DNA from: Agarophyton chilense
Taxonomy: Eukaryota; Rhodophyta; Florideophyceae; Gracilariales; Gracilariaceae
DNA length: 64,000 nucleotides
Assembly: GCA_030374765.1 (NCBI GenBank)
Contig: JARGXX010000027.1
Span: 248,001 to 312,000 of the forward strand
Reading direction: 5' to 3'
In this document: one piece after another, positions 1 to 13,391 of the stretch
How positions within the stretch are numbered: position 1 is the stretch's first letter
How the letters are laid out: every line of letters starts with the position of its first letter
Notes under the pieces: generated by a model
Seen by the model: the letters and a program-made list of their open reading frames with translations, nothing else
What the model was told of the DNA's origin: nothing
Database searches by the model: none
Program-made: the position numbers and the translations under genes

Positions 1-1011
1 CTTCGCCCATCAGGGGTGCCTGATACCAACGTCCTGCACGACTCGACGCAGTCGCTATCCACGCCTCAGAACGCAGCTGCGGATAACGCCAGCAACACTC
101 GCCAAGGTGTCACCACATGTGCAATACGGAATGAAAATGCGCTCGAGGCACTGCAGCCAGATACAGTACGAGTAGACGACGCACCGCCAAGTACCTCGCA
201 CAGGGAGGCGGATACATCCACGGCACCGACGCCGGACAGCCACCCATTGGAACCCTCACGTCACTACACGGAAGCTCGCCGTGGGACGGAGAGGTGCGAC
301 AATGCGCCACCGCCCCAGCGAATCTCACCGCCGAAGCGAGCTTCACCACGCCGATTAGCGGAACGACCACCCTGGTTACCCGCTGGTGTGGGCCCTCCAA
401 CCGGAGTGGGAAGCGCCGAAACAAGCCCGGCACTCGGGGAAAATGAACCGCCGAACTCGGGTCGACATTTTACTCAGCCGAGGGCTGCCTTGCGCGCTAC
501 ACGGTCCGACCGGAGCGAAGCCGCCCGACGCGTGATCACTTCGGTACCCCCTGGCTCAGGACGGGTACCACCCGGAAATAGCGACACCTTCGTACGGGAT
601 AGCCGGGAAGTGTACCGACAAGAGTTCGTGGTCGGACGCATTTTGGAGCACTGCTACCACCCAAAAGGGTATATCCAATACTTGGTCCGTTGGTACGGGT
701 ACGGCCCCGAATGGGATTCAGACGAACCGATAGAGCACCTACCTCGGTCAAAGTTGGCACAGTATCATCGTCGTACTGTCACGGCTTTGCCGGCTACCAT
801 AGACCGAGCCCAAGTGGGATAAGAAGACACCCGATGGGGATAATGGAACAGAAGATATGGATAAGGACCCTTGGAAGAAGGAGAAGATGCACAGAAGAAG
901 TGGAAGAGAAGAAAGAGAAAAAATACGTCATAGACGGAAGCAGTTTACTATTTTCGAAGTTGCTGCACACACTACTGCACAGCGGGATGTACTAACCAAG
1001 ATCACAAGGGG

Positions 1012-2470
1012 TTAGTTAGAAGAACCCAGATTGCCGTGCGGGCCACCTGAATCGCTAGAGGGGCTACTCCCACCGGCCAGACGTGCCGCGAGGGCGTCTC
1101 TCATCGTACCGATGTCGCCGCTCGCCGCTTGCGAGTTCAGTCCAACACCCCGAAGGAACTGGGAGATCACGACCGCCTCTGGGCGTATGGGAACCTCGAT
1201 AACTTCCGGTTCGTCCGGCAACGCCGCCGCCACTGGATCGACCACCGCACCTGCGTCAGTCACTCCCTGCGCCGGCCGCGCCGTAGTATCGGCACCATCG
1301 GGGTCTCCCACGTCTTCCATGACCTCGTCGCCACGGTATTCGCCCGCCTCCTCCGGGAGATCATCACCGCCATAGGCGTAGTAGAAGTCATCCGAGTTGA
1401 CAAACCTCACGGGGTGCCCGTATGATATGCCTCGCGGAGCCATCCGGAGTGCCGACGCCTCCGCCTCGGAGATCTCTTGCTGCTCCCACGGGTTAAAGAA
1501 GATGAAATCTCCCTCCAACGGCGTGCGACGCCCCGGAGACCGATCAGCCCCACCGGCTTCTTGACCACGGCCGCTCTGCCGGACAGGCACGACAGCCCAG
1601 TCGACACGCCGAATGATGTCGATGAGCTCCTGAGCTTCATCAGCGTTCTTGACACCTCCAAGAGGGAGTTGAAGGTCCAGCTGCCGGATGTAACCACGCA
1701 AACGCGGAAGAAGATACCACAGTCGATACTGGCCGTAGGCTTCCCACAAGATTTATGCCGCAGCGCGGACTGCCCATTCGGTTAGGACCACGGACCATAA
1801 GCCGGAGTGGGGATCCTCGATGAGGTACGAGCCCAGATAGGAGACTACTAGAGGCAACTTCACGTAACATCCCCGGCACACCTCGAGGAAGGACCACCAC
1901 CCAGGCAGGGGAACGTATCTCCCGAACTGGTAGAAGGGACTAATCCGGTTTACCTCCGTGTTCTGATAAGGGACAAGGAACCCAAAGCGGGACCTGCCCC
2001 GACGCTCCTCGCGGACGAAATTCTGTAACCACCGATATCGGGACTCACGACGAAGGTGACGGAACTCGGCACGAAGGATGGGACGGGCCCAGCAGATCGC
2101 TTCTTGACGCGCTCGCGGTTGACCGCGCCATGGGTAAGTTTCCAACGCTGCAAGGCGGTCACAGTAACCGATCTCACCTTGAGTCCGGTACATCCGTAGG
2201 TCGAAGCCGAATTCGTCAGGGATGGGGTATTGGAAGTTCGCCTGGTTGATCCGTGAGTAGCCGATGCGGACGAAGGTACAATGCGCCTCTTCCGCCAACT
2301 CGCGCCTTCGCCGCAGAATCGCGTAAACGGGAACTGCCACACGGCGTCGCCAGTCCCACGAAGTGGTGATCAAAGCAGGCAGCTCGCCCGGGAGACGCGC
2401 ATTGCCATCAGCATACGCGGCCAAGAGTTCTTCGTCGAAGACGGCTGTTGGATGGAACCACGGAGCTCTC
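1012..2470 (-). mobile_element. Antisense coding block of family A, upstream copy
   Basis: This block of coding character lies on the strand opposite to gag-pol, between the end of the chromodomain region (about 822) and the LTR at 2915. It is broken in this copy. Visible features are an APWF motif near its N-terminal end, a central stretch rich in Arg with RAEFRHLRRESR, the motif FGFLVPYQ, a Trp/Tyr-rich middle and an acidic C-terminal third. No known domain is recognised. A closely similar copy is at 11254-12690 and a diverged one is in element B (13392-15218). Extra antisense reading frames downstream of pol are known in some plant LTR elements; whether this one is related to those is not known. 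Confidence 0.65.
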
Positions 2471-2900
2471 CGGAGAATTGCTGCATGTTGACGCGGGTTT
2501 AACCCGACGAGTTCGTCGAAACTGGGCCAGGTGCCCTCCGCAGGAGTGATGTAGCTTGAAACTTCAACGGGACCCCGGGATCGGCTCGGCGCGGTTGAGG
2601 AGGCACTCCCCGCGGAAGGGGAGCCGAATGGAAACCGGAATAGTAACCCCGGCGGGGATTGTTACCACTCTTCATCGGGAGAACTGGTCGCCGAGGTATC
2701 GGGATGTGGTCGCGGGAAGTCGGCGTACGATGCAGAACAGCGCTAGAAGTTCGAAAAGTGGTTACCGCGTTGATGCGTTTCTCGTTCGGTTGTGCTGCTC
2801 TGCCTTCGACAGTCGAGTGGTCGCCGGACGCGTTACGCGGCTCGCTCTTATGCCGGTTGGACCGTTGCCTCCCCGCCATTTTGACGGCGTGTTCGTCACC

Positions 2901-2914
2901 TAAGGAGGGGGATA
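2901..2914 (+). other. Polypurine tract before the family A LTR
   Basis: A run of purines (AAGGAGGGGGA followed by TA) directly precedes the TGAAGG start of the LTR at 2915. The same arrangement precedes the second LTR at 23302. In LTR elements this tract primes plus-strand DNA synthesis. Its presence to the left of the 2915 LTR shows that this LTR ends one copy as well as starting the next. Confidence 0.7.
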
Positions 2915-3802
2915 TGAAGGACAATGCCCTTCAAGGGGGTTTCTTCCCAGGACTTAAAAGTTTCGCTCGCTTGAGGAATAGCTTGGGCTATGACAAGCTA
3001 TACCGCTATTGCGTGCTGACGGCCGGTTAGGACCAGAAGTGCACACTGGTGGAACACGTGGACTGCACGGATGCCGACGCTCGAGTGCGAGGCGTGCCAC
3101 ACGTGACCCGGACTGTACCTCATGGTTAGTATTATTTAGTAATTTTTAGTATTTATTTAGCTACGCTATCGCTATTTAGTGTCTATTTTTCAGGCGCCCG
3201 CCCACTGTCAGGGGCCGCGCGCCACACTACTTAGGAGGTTGAGCACTGCTCCCCAGTAAACACCCTCTCGGGAGATACCAAGGAGGGAGTCTTGGCTCTG
3301 AACTTTTCGCCTTCGACGGGTCCTAACCGCATACTGCGTGAGCGCCCGTCGCACTTTAGTTCATCCACCTTACTGTCGACCAGAGTGCTACCACCACCAT
3401 GGGTTCATATTTAATCGCCGACACTTGTCGTAGTCTCGCCCCTGTATAGGGTTTCGCCCCCGTTTTCCTCTTGTTCTCCTTTTTGGCTCTCGTGAGTGGC
3501 CGCCTCACTCACCTCGCTCGTCCACCTCATACGAGTGTTTCCTCGCTTCTTTTCCGACAATCGCCGTGGTACCGCTCTGCTTAGGATTGGTCACACCCCG
3601 GACTGTGCCGTGCTCACCTAAACACTCTAGATCTATCCCGCCGGATTGGCCTGGGTCTTACACCCGACTCCGTCGTGCCTTTCCAGAGTGGCTCTGTTTC
3701 TGTGCTCCGCTGGGACGCGTCTCCACCGCCTGAGGCGTGTCTCTCAAGAGAGGAAGATCCCGAACATCTTCGTGGTGTCTCCGCTCCAAGCGTTGTTCTA
3801 CA
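2915..3802 (+). repeat. Family A LTR shared by two tandem copies
   Basis: This 888-bp LTR begins TGAAGG and ends CTACA. The boundaries are supported by the matching copy at 23302-24189 and by a related solo LTR at 55786-56650 that has the same ends and a perfect target duplication. The left part carries two CACGTG motifs (3055 and 3100). An AT-rich TTTAG-repeat stretch (about 3125-3190) lies between this part and a GC-richer right half. Confidence 0.85.
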
Positions 3803-3805
3803 AAC

Positions 3806-3817
3806 TGGTGTCCCGCC
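3806..3817 (+). other. Primer binding site of family A
   Basis: TGGTGTCCCGCC starts 3 nt after the LTR end. It would pair with a tRNA whose 3' end reads GGCGGGACACCA. The corresponding place in element B has a similar sequence (about 22151-22173, minus strand). The tRNA species cannot be named from this window. Confidence 0.6.
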
Positions 3818-4078
3818 TTAGAAGTTTGAGTCGGGCACACTCAGTCACGATTAATCGGAAAGAGGACTCACAAATTGAGGTTGATCCCAGTTGCCCTCTT
3901 TGAGGAAGTTTCTTGGCCCCACTAGCCGATCGGGTTTGGATACTCACGTGTAACGGACTCTGATCTCATGTCGTCAAAAGACCGTCCGAGGACGCGGAGT
4001 CAAACCGGTGCACCGGAACCCTCGTAACCATCCCGTATCCCGGTCCGTTCACGGTCTTATACCGGTGGATCGACTGGC

Positions 4079-6027
4079 GTGCCAGGTGGAAGGACCTCGA
4101 GACCTCCTGTCTCTGATTCGACACCCCCAGCAAATGGAGCAGGACCGGCGTCTGCCACCACCCTGATGCTCTCCCCTGCTAGGGATGTCAGTCCCCATCT
4201 CAGCCTTGCAGCTGTGGAAGAGCAACTCCGCTCTATGCGGGAAGCTCAAGTCATGCTTGCAGAGGAGTTCGATTCCCTTCGCAAGAAGGTAAACGACACT
4301 GCCATGCAGGATTTTTCTGAGGACCTCCGTGTCCTCCGTGCGAATTTGAACTCGATTCAGGAGTCCCTTGGTGGACCCTCGGCCTTTGTGAAGGACGTCG
4401 CGGACAAGTTCTCGCGCGTCCGAAGCCGTCTCGAGACGTTGGAACAAACCTAATGTCGGGGGATGATCCGGTCGAGCCGGTTGCAGTATCCCACAATGGA
4501 TGTGAGGAAGAGAACCGCCAGGCTCGAAAGAGGCGAAGAAACACGGATCCCGAACCGTCAGACTCCTCATCCTCGGAGTCCGACTCTTCCGATTCATCGG
4601 TGGAAGTAGCTCGCCGTGAGCGTTCCTCACGCTCTAAGCGGTCAACAGCAACCCATGGTGTGATCCGCGCCCGCACGAAGGGAAGGAAGCACACAGGTTT
4701 GAAGGAGCTGAAACCGACCAATTCGCTCTTTAAGAAGCTTATATCATACCGGTACTACCGTTTGGAGGACTTCTCTTTGGATCGTACACCCCGTGGTACG
4801 GGAAGAGTGAAGGACTGCATTAAGCGAATGCAGCTCTCACTTCGCAACCAGTTGTTTACTAGAGAAGACCCAATATTGGTGTTGGATTTCTTTGCACGCT
4901 TTGTCGCGGAAGCTGACATCCTTGGAATGAACGAGGAACAGGCCTACATTGACTTACCGTGCTTCTTACGTGGGCTTGCAGAAGACCAGTATTACTCTGT
5001 CAGAGGTTCATCACGCGCCTCCGAAGGAGGGGTCACATGCTGGCCTGAAGCAGTTCAGTACCTCCTGAGGTCGTATGCTACTTACTCCGCCATTCAGCAG
5101 GCTATACGCGCCCTGCAGAACACTCGCCAACGTCCAGGCGAGTCGGAAACCGATAATTCGTCGCGCCATGACAAGGCCTCCCACCGCTGCGGCAATGTTT
5201 ACCCCGCTGAAGAGCGTTGTACCATGTTTGTCGATGGTTTGGACCCGGCGATCCGGACTCTTGTTGCTCGACGTCGAGAAGATAGACCTAAAGCCACGTA
5301 TTTGGAACTAGTGCAGTTCGCTCGCGCAGAAGGTGAAGCCCTGCGCGCACGCACTCCTGGATCCAGGCTTAGGTCCGCAAAAGCGTTGATGTTACAACCG
5401 GGTACACCGTCAGCTTCGATGATCGACGAACAGGCCTCTCGAAGGGATTATGATAACGTGCAGCTAGCCCATAGCGCCGTTCATTCCATCCCGACAACGG
5501 AGTTACCCTCAACCTTGGACGAATCACAATACGTGATTGAGGATGACACTCTACTCTACGCGGATAATGGTCGCGTCCGTGCGCCACTCGTCCAACACGA
5601 GAGTGGTAATGTCCGCTTTTCGCGTCCTGGTTGGAGAGATACCCGCCCCGCGGTGAAGTTCGCCGAGCTTCGCCATCCAACACCGGCTTCTGGTCTTATT
5701 TGTCATCTCTGCTACAAACCAGTCCATACTTCTCCACAATGTGTGTTGTCTCTCCGAGAATGGGCACAAGTCGTAGTCAATTACGAGGCCCTATCCGCGG
5801 AGGACAAAGCAGCTGTTCCGATTGCATCGTATATCCGTGCTCGAACGGATGTTCCACGTCACGTGTCGCTTCCCCGAGCTCGGGTGGTACCTGCACCGGA
5901 ATCCCGTGTCACCGACGTGGTCGGTCACCCCACCGCTTCTGCGGTACCTTCTGGACGTGATGCCCCGGCGTTGCCTGTTCAACGTCCTGAGCAGCCGCCT
6001 CCGGCGGAGCAGGCCGAGAAAAACTAA
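4079..6027 (+). mobile_element. gag: gag region of family A (second copy)
   Basis: This is the structural-protein region of the family A fossil. The N-terminal part is predicted coiled coil, followed by a Ser/Asp-rich and basic stretch, a retrotransposon gag core, and a CCHC zinc knuckle of the form C-x2-C-x4-H-x4-C near 5700 (CHLCYKPVHTSPQC). Element B carries the same order of parts on the minus strand. A leader of about 275 nt separates it from the LTR. The region shows damage and is given as an approximate span only. Confidence 0.8.
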
Positions 6028-6059
6028 ATGTGGGAGTCTCCTCTCAAGGAGGGGCGCCC

Positions 6060-9000
6060 TGAGAGTTGAGGTCGACGGCGCCCGAGGCGTCCAAGCCTCG
6101 CTCCCCGGTTAAGATCCTTTCAAGGAAAGAGGCCGTCAATGACGTGAACTCGGAACACTTTAGTGTTCTGCGTCGTCCGTGGAAACGTGTTTCCCATAAC
6201 CGGTTCCCGGATAGAGTTCTGGTGATGGCCAAGAGAAACTACAAGGTCTATGCCGACCTTGGCCTTTCACCCCAGTTTATGGTGCGACACCTTACCGTCT
6301 TAGACACCGGTGTCCGTCCGAACTTTGTCGTGGAGGAAGTGTTACCGCCTGCATTGCAGTCTAGAATCCGCCGCGACCACGTCCTGGAGGTCGCTGACGC
6401 GAACAACAAACCATTGGGGACGGTGGGGTTCATAGAACTGGTAGTCCTCGTTGGCGCTCGCGTGGTGAAACTCGACTTCGTCGCATGTCTGAAATTAGCC
6501 GCCCCATCCATCTTGGGTTGCGACTTTTGCGACCGCTTCGTCGAAGCGGTCTTCCCCCGCCAACGGCGTGTCGAGATGGAGGATGGATCGTCCATTCCAA
6601 TTGTTCGTCGTCCGCTTAGGCGTGCCACGAAGAAGCACGTCCCGCTACCGGCAGCACAGGGACCTGGATCGGATAACCGTGAATCTAATAAGCTCCGCGT
6701 CGCAGCGTCGTTGTGCGTCCCGCCTGAGTCCCAAATGATGCTGAAACTAACCTCCCGTCAACACGGACTCCGGGTCTTGCAACCATTGTCGTCACTGTAT
6801 GACAGGCACAGCCTCGCAATTGCGAACGAATGGAATCGTCCATGTGGAGCCAAACCAACCGTTTCACGTGCTGATCGCCAATCTAGGCACTGTACCCCAG
6901 TATCTGGTGAAGAACCAAGTGGTAGGGTCCGTCATGCCGCACCCCATCGCTATGGTGCCGACAAAGCTGACCGCAGCTGACGTTCTCGGACTCGTTCACT
7001 CTAAGGAGGGGGACAGCCCGGAACCCGATTCATCACTGGTACCCGGGGTTCAACCTGTAACATCAGGGACGCAGCACGTTTCAACGAGTGGTGACCGCCC
7101 CAATCCAGTCCAAGAACTCGAGGACCTGGATCTCAGCCACGTCCTGGAGTCATACCGCCATCGATTTCGAGAACTGTTGAGGGACTTCACCACTATGTGG
7201 GACGGCTCCCTTGGTGAGATTGCCACTACGGAACATCGGATTGATTTTCTACCGGACACCCGACCCTTCCCTCAGTACCCATACCGTGCCGGACCCGCCG
7301 CACGCGCGCAGGAAAAGGCACATGTGGATAAAATGCTTCGAGCAGGAGTCATTGAACCGGCTCAGTCGCCTTGGGCTTCTCCAGTAGTACCGGCTCCAAA
7401 GCAGGATGGTTCCTGGTGGTTTTGCGTCGACTACCGTCGGTTGAATGCCGTTTCCGTTAAGGACGTGTATCCAATCCCAAGAATGGAGGATTACATTGAC
7501 TCTCTGGGCACTGCCACCGTCTTTACAACCCTGGAAGCCAATTGGAAATACTGGCAAGTTCCGGTAAGGAAGCAAGACCACGATGAAACCGCTTTCGCGT
7601 GTCACTCCGGTCTCTACCGTTTCAAACGGATGCCTTTTGGTCTTACCAACGCCCCCGCTACTTTCCAGCGAGCCATCGACATCCTATTGGCCCGCTTCAA
7701 ATGGCGTACTTGCCTGGTCTACCTGGATGACATAATCGTCTTCTCAGATAATCTGGACAAACATCTCACTCATGTGAGAGATATAATGACCACGCTTCGA
7801 GATGCGGGTGTCACTCTCAAGTTGAAGAAATTTTACTTCTTCACGGACACCGTGAAGTATCTCGGCCATGTTATCAGTGCAGGACGTGTCACAATCGAGG
7901 AGACTCGTGTGAAGTCACTCAAAGAGGCTAAAGAACCGCGGACGCAAACCGAGCTTCGTTCCTTTCAGGGACTCGCAAACGTCTACCGACGATTCATCCC
8001 GCACTTTGCGGACAAGGCTGCACCGTTAAACGCGCTTTTGCGGAAAGGCCAACCACCAAAACTGGACCCCTTAATCCCCGTTCAAACGGAGTCTTTCAAC
8101 TCTCTTAAGGATTCTGTCGTCTCCGCCCCGATCCTGTCGTTTCCGAAGCCTGGGAGGCCCTTCACCGTAGATACGGACGCCAGCGACTACCAAGTAGGTT
8201 GTGAACTGTTTTAAACTGCACCCAATGGGGAAAGACGCCCCGTAGGGTACTGGTCCCGATCGCTAAACGTCCACGTGAAAAGTTATTCCGTCTCGCAGAA
8301 GGAATGCCTTGCAGTAGTGTAGGCATTACAAACGTTGCGCCCTTATCTCATGGGTAATCATTTCACCGTTTTTACGGACCACGCATCACTTCGATGGCTA
8401 CTCTCCATCTCGGAGCCTTCAGGCCGCTTGATGCGTTGGCGTCTCCGTCTAGCAGAATTTGACTTTGACGTGCAGTACCGAAAAGGATCGTGCAACACCC
8501 AAGCCGATGCTCTCTCCCGCCTGGTCACTACTGGCGAAGCACTACCCGTCAAAGACAATGAAATACCCTGCTTTGAAGTGAATGGCGACGACGCTACCAT
8601 CGAGGACGAGGAACGAGACACGGACTCTTCAGATTCCGGTTCCGAATTGGACGACTTTCTTCTCTCGGAAGATTCCGAGAAACCTTTACCGGAGAACTTC
8701 GTGCCTATTACTCCAGAGAAGATGATACGAGAGCAATTCGCTGACCCGTTCTGCGCGAAGGTCTGCGCTCAACTCAATGGAGGAGGTACTCTCCCCTTTC
8801 AGGTGAATGACGCCGGATACCTTGTACAGACTGTCGGATGGCACCCACAAATCGTGGTACCACATAACCTCCAGTCGAGAGTCCTGCGGTTGACGCACTA
8901 CTCCAAACTGAGTGGTCACGTCGGGGGACGGAAACTTTACCTCACCCTACGCCGTAACTTCTACTGGCCTGCCATGGCAGTGGACTGCTACGCAATGGTG

Positions 9001-9930
9001 CGGTTTTGTACCGATTGCGCTCGGAACCGTGTCAAACTCTGGCGTCATGCGACGAATTGGAAGCTGTTTCCAGCTCGCGCTCCTTTGGAGTTTTTGGCCA
9101 TCGATATACTCGGTCCCTTCCTTACCACTAAGCAGAATTACAAGTTCTTACTCGTAATTACGGATAGCTTCTCCAAGCTGGTCCAGACCGTACCGTTACG
9201 GAAGATCTCCGCTATGAGCGTGGCTCAAGCCTTCGTCCTACACTGGGTCTTCGTCTACGGTCCACCGGTCAGCCGCCTCTCCGATAACGGGGGACAGTTC
9301 GCCTCTCGTTTCTTCGAGGATGTTTGTCGCATCTTGGACATTAAGAACCTGTTCACGACCACTTACGACCCCCGAACTAATGGGCAGCCCGAACGGTTCA
9401 ACCGGACATTACTTGCGACACTCCGTTCATACGTTGCAGACCACCCCAAAGATTGGGATTTGTTCACTGATGCGCTCACCTTTGCGTACAATACGCAGGT
9501 GCACAGGACAACTGGATAAACGCCCTTCGAGCTGGTATTTTCCCGTACCCCACCGCCCGTGGCGCTGGAACCACAGCCCACGCTGGATACCTTTCCGTCA
9601 CCGACTGCTTACCGCGAAGCATGGAAAACTTGGCTCACGAAGCTCGTTTCCGCCGCACGGCGTTCAATGGGCCGAGCCCAGGCCGCTTATAAGCGTGACT
9701 TTGATACCAAAGCCCCTCGCTCTCCGCCACGTTTCGCCCCCGACGGTTATGTATTCATCCGCAAGGAGTATTGGAACCCAGAGAAGGAGAAACGCCACAA
9801 GCTGTCACCCGTTGCCGACGGCCCTTTTCGGGTTATTTCGGTGGCTCCCGACCCTGTCGTTGTTGACCTCGATGGTAATCACGAATGCATCTCCTGCGAT
9901 CGCGTGGTATCGGCTCCTCCGCCGTTAACA
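6060..9930 (+). mobile_element. pol: pol region of family A: protease, reverse transcriptase, RNase H, integrase
   Basis: In order along the + strand are an aspartic protease with the LDTG signature (about 6.3 kb), reverse transcriptase with YLDD in YLDDIIVFS (about 7.73 kb), RNase H (about 8.2-8.5 kb, with FTDHASLRWLL) and integrase (about 8.7-9.5 kb). The integrase has an HHCC zinc region and a DDE core including SDNGGQF and NGQPERFNR. The protease-RT-RNase H-integrase order is that of Ty3/gypsy elements. The coding region is broken in a few places. Element B has the same order and related sequence. Confidence 0.9.
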
Positions 9931-11040
9931 TCCCAACCTACTGGTGTGACTGCTCCCGTTGAAACGGATTCATCGACCCCCTTACCCCAGGTCCACCTGC
10001 GTCCCTACGCGTTACCACACCCATCTCGGGGTTTGTCTGACATTCCGCTACCCGCGGCGCCCAACCGGCAAAGAATCGTGTCGCGCATCCGTCGCTCCAC
10101 CCCAGTCCACCCGACGGACACCCACCCCGGTGCATCGTCTAAGGAGGGGGAGCCGCCTGACAACCGTCGTAATCCGGTCGATACCGTCGCTGGAAACGCC
10201 GGACCGTCGCGTGTCATTCTTCGCCCATCAGGGGTGCCTGATACCAACGTCCTGCACGACTCGACGCAGTCGCTATCCACGCCTCAGAACGCAGCTGCGG
10301 ATAACGCCAGCAACACTCGCCAAGGTGTCACCACACGTGCAATACGGAATGAAAATGCGCTCGACGCACTGCAGCCAGATACAGTACGAGTAGACGACGC
10401 ACCGCCAAGTACCTCGCACAGGGAGGCGGATACATCCACGGCACCGACCCCGGACAGCCACCCATTGGAACCCTCACGTCACTACACGGAAGCTCGCCGT
10501 GGGACGGAGAGGTGCGACAATGCGCCACCGCCCCAGCGAATCTCACCGCCGAAGCAAGCTTCACCACGCCGATTAGCGGAACGACCACCCTGGTTACCCG
10601 CTGGTGTGGGCCCTCCAACCGGAGTGGGAAGCGCCGAAACAAGCCCGGCACTCGGGGAAAATGAACCCCCGAATTCGGGTCGACATTCTACTCAGCCCAG
10701 GACTGCCTTGAGCGCTACACGGTCCGACTGGAGTGAAGCCGCCCGACGCGTGATCACTTCGGTACCCCCTGGCTCGGGACGGGTACCACCCGGAAATAGC
10801 GACCCCGTCATAAGGGATGGCCGGGAAGTGTACCGACAAGAGTTCGTGGTCGGACGCATTCTGGAGCACTTCTACCACCCAAAGAGGTATATCCAATACT
10901 TGGTCCGTTGGTACGGGTACGGCCCCGAATGGGATTCAGACGAACCGATAGAGCACCTACCTCGATCAAAGGTGGCACAGTATCATCGTCGTACTGTCAC
11001 GGCTTTGCCGGCTACCATAGACCGAGCCCAAGTGGGATAA
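9930..11040 (+). mobile_element. Integrase C-terminal tail with chromodomain, family A
   Basis: After the integrase core comes a Pro/Thr/Ser/Arg-rich linker of about 250 residues and then a chromodomain close to the end (about 10.83-11.0 kb). The chromodomain contains FVVGRILEH and YLVRWYGYGPEWDS, the aromatic-cage type pattern. In chromoviruses such a domain steers integration to marked chromatin. An almost identical copy, ending at 822, opens the window. A related chromodomain closes the pol of element B at about 15.6-15.75 kb. Confidence 0.85.
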
Positions 11041-11253
11041 GAAGACACCCGATAGGGATAATGGAACAGAAGATATGGATAAGGACCCTTGGAAGAAGGA
11101 GAAGATGCACAGAAGACCTGGAGGAGGGACACTCAGAAGAAGTGGAAGAGAAGAAAGAGAAAAAGTACGTCATAGACGGAAGCAGTTTACTATTTTCGAA
11201 GTTGCTGCAAACACTACCGCACAGCGGGACATACTAACCAAGATCACAAGGGA

Positions 11254-12690
11254 TTAGTTGGAAGAACCCAGATTGCCGTGCGCGCCACCCGAATCGCTAG
11301 CGGAGTTACTCCCGCCGGTCAGGCGTGCCAAAAGGGCTTCTCTCATGGTATCGATGTCGCCGCTCGCCGCTTGCGCGTTCAGTCCAACACCCCAAAAGAA
11401 CTGGGAGATCACGACCGCCTCTGGGCTTATGGGAACCTCGATAACTTCCGGTTCGTCTGGCAACGCCGCCGCCACTGGATCGATGACCGCACCTGCGTGA
11501 GTCGCTCCCTGCGCCGGCTGCGCCGTAGTATCGGCACCATCGGGGTCTCCCACGTCTTTCATGAACTCGTCGCCACGGTATTCGCCCGCCTCCTCCGGGA
11601 GATCATCACCGCCATAGGCGTAGTAGAAGTCATCCGAGTTGACAAACCCCACGGGGTGCCCGTATGGTATGCCTCGCGGAGCCATCCGGAGTGCCGACGC
11701 CTCCGCCTCGGAGATCTCTTGCTGCTCCCATGGGTTAAAGAAGATGAAATTTCCCGCCAACGGCGTGCAACGCCCCGGAGACTGACCAGCCCCACCGGCT
11801 TCTTGACCACGGCCGCTCTGCCGGACAGGCACGACAGCCCAATCGACACGCCCAATGATATCGATGAGCTCCTGAGCTTCATCAGCGTTCTTGACACCTC
11901 CAAGAGGGAGTTGAAGGTCCAGCTGCCGGATGTAACCACGCAAACGCGGAGGAAGATACCACAGTCGATACTGGTCGTAGGCTTCCCACAAGATGTACGC
12001 CGCGGCGCGGACTGCCCATTCGGTTAGGACCACGGACCATAAGCCGGAGTGCGGATCCTTGATGAGGTACGAGCCCAGATAGGAGACGACTGGAGGCAAC
12101 TCCTCGTAACATCCCCGGCACACCTCGACGAAGGACCACCACCCAGGCAGGGGAACGTATCGCCCGAACTGATAGAAGGGATTAATCCGGTTTACCTCCG
12201 TGTTCTGATAAGGGACAAGGAACCCAAAGCGGGATCTGCCCCAACGCGCCTCGCGGATGAAGTTCTGTAACCACCGATATCAGGACTCACGACGAAGGTG
12301 ACGGAACTCGGCACAAATGATCGGACGGACCCAGCAGATCGCTTCTTGACGCGCTCGCGGTTGACCGCGCCATGGGTAATTTTCCAACGCCGCAAGGCGG
12401 TCACAATAGCCGATCTAACCCTGAGTCCGGTACATCTGTAGGTCGAAGCCGAATTCGTCGGGCATGGGGTATTGGAAGTTCGCCGGGTTGATCAGTGAGT
12501 AGCCGATGCAGACGAATATACAATGCGCCTCTTCCGCCGACTCGCGCCTTCGCCGCAGAATCGCGTGAACGGGAACCGCCACACGGCATCGCCAGTCCCA
12601 CGAAGTGGTGATCAAACCCGGCAGCTCGCCCGGGAGACGCGCATTTCCATCAGCATACGCGGCCACGAGTTCTTCATCGAAGACCGCTGT
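11254..12690 (-). mobile_element. Antisense coding block of family A, downstream copy
   Basis: This is the second copy of the antisense block, very similar to 1012-2470 and broken. It starts about 200 nt after the end of the chromodomain region and runs towards it, so sense pol and this block converge. Its upstream end was split from its natural surroundings by element B. A purine-rich (sense-strand) stretch fills the gap between the two converging ends (about 11060-11175). Function unknown. Confidence 0.65.
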
Positions 12691-12700
12691 GGGATAGAAC

Positions 12701-13367
12701 TGTAGTATCCGCTCTAACGGAGAGAGCAGACACCTGCGACAGCGTTCGGACTGCCGATGGGTCGCTTGCGGCGAAGTAAAAGGGGTGGTAGAGCTACAAC
12801 ACCAGCGAGCTGGAAGTGGGGTGTAAGTCCACTACTCGCCAGCGAGGGTGAACAGTGCAACTGTAAAACGTTGATGGAACGTATGTACGAGACGGCTCGT
12901 GAAGTGGTTAGGGGCTGACTATCTATTATAGCTCGTCCGGATCTCCGGTTAAGGAATCCTAAGCGAGGAACAGAATAGTCATGATGCCCATGTTGTCTCC
13001 TTTACTTGGAGTCGGCGCTCACCTCTGGTACACCATATACTGTGTGCCAGTGTGAGTGCCCAAATAAATTTATAAATAATACCCAGTGGTCAGCCACTTA
13101 GCCAAACCACTGTATGGGTATGGTCCCTAATGGACGTCTAGCTACAAAGGGTAATAAAACCAGCCACGTGGATCGCCACTACATGCGCCGTTGCAAGCCA
13201 CTCCACTCGTGATACCACGTGTCCCAACACTGTACCCTGCCTCCTGGCATCCTACGCAGTGTGCCGTTTCATATCAAAAGTTTGATGACATCATTCACTT
13301 ATGAGTTCCAACCGCGACTTTGCGAAAAATCATCCTATCGTATTCCCCGACATAGTAGAATACTACA
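12701..13367 (-). repeat. Element B 3' LTR
   Basis: The 667-bp LTR has ends TGTAGTAT and ATACTACA, which form a short inverted repeat. It matches 22174-22840. A TTTATAAATAA sequence near 13069 could serve as a TATA element in either direction. Two CACGTG motifs sit at 13165 and 13216. A purine tract on the minus strand (complement of about 13370-13380) borders it, as expected of a polypurine tract. Confidence 0.9.
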
Positions 13368-13391
13368 TAACCCCCTCGTTAAGCGCGAACC